In this document: positions 6,663 through 6,735 of the stretch, piece by piece
Position numbering within the stretch: the stretch's first letter is position 1
How the letters are laid out: every line of letters begins with the position of its first letter
Source: Caldithrix sp.
GTDB lineage: Bacteria > Zhuqueibacterota > Zhuqueibacteria > Oceanimicrobiales > Oceanimicrobiaceae
DNA length: 6,735 bases
Assembly: GCA_004357015.1 (NCBI GenBank)
Contig: SMXE01000211.1
Coordinates: forward strand, 1 to 6,735
Direction: 5' to 3'
The notes under the pieces: model-generated
Told to the model about the DNA's origin: nothing
The model's database searches: none
Seen by the model: only the letters and a program-made list of their open reading frames with translations
Made by a program: the position numbers and the translations under genes

Positions 6663-6735
6663 TCAGTGAAATAGCGGAATCATGGACCGGGATGGCAGCG
6701 GACTGACAAGCGAGATGGACTTATGCAGTTTCCCA

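Larger units (their letters stand above)
6199..6735. other. Region of 537 bp without a confident gene
   Basis: After the short repeat at 6199-6221 there is AT-rich DNA with a weak stem, ATAATGT (6298-6304) with ACATTAT (6313-6319), no T-tract and no obvious terminator. No tRNA or other RNA gene was recognised. The minus strand at 6513-6662 reads like protein but lacks a clear start and is listed separately as a doubtful remnant. A 62-codon plus-strand frame at 6411-6599 is not supported. Confidence 0.6.

Noticed and set aside
6682..6735. Frame opening with ATG and DRDGSG, open to the window end, reminiscent of an EF-hand loop
   Set aside because: Only 18 codons are visible, with no good ribosome site and an in-frame stop close upstream; the resemblance is too short to support a call.

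Overview
The window suggests a Gram-negative (diderm) bacterium. It carries an inner-membrane RND efflux pump and three proteins with signal peptides, two of which are M16 peptidases of a type usually found in the periplasm. Base composition is moderate, intergenic DNA is AT-rich, and short 'acgcagag'/'cgcgaag' repeats are present. My impression is an uncultured lineage near Calditrichota/KSB1 or another FCB-type phylum. That rests on recollection of similar proteins and repeats and has not been checked.

Layout. (1) Positions 3-2321, plus strand: the C-terminal ~770 residues of an RND permease; its first ~290 residues lie off the left edge. (2) After a 49-bp convergent gap, a two-gene minus-strand operon covers 5059-2371. 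The promoter-proximal gene encodes a zinc-dependent M16 peptidase with an intact HxxEH...E site. The second gene starts one base after its stop codon and encodes an M16 homologue that has lost all zinc ligands but keeps the R/Y pair. Together they look like the catalytic and non-catalytic halves of a heterodimeric exported peptidase. (3) Positions 5060-5622: an AT-rich divergent intergenic region with two short tandem duplications and a ~137-bp imperfect inverted-repeat element. (4) Positions 5623-6198, plus strand: an exported single-domain rhodanese. (5) Positions 6199-6735: no confident gene. It holds a third, diverged copy of the repeat motif right after the rhodanese stop, a protein-like minus-strand reading frame at 6513-6662 without a good start (possible gene remnant), and a run of abutting palindromic hexamers.

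How the genes relate: the two M16 genes clearly belong together. The RND pump faces them and the rhodanese is divergent, so neither need share their pathway. Nothing here demonstrates a wholly new system. The points most worth following are the split active/inactive M16 pair, the repeat family, and the possible remnant at the right end.
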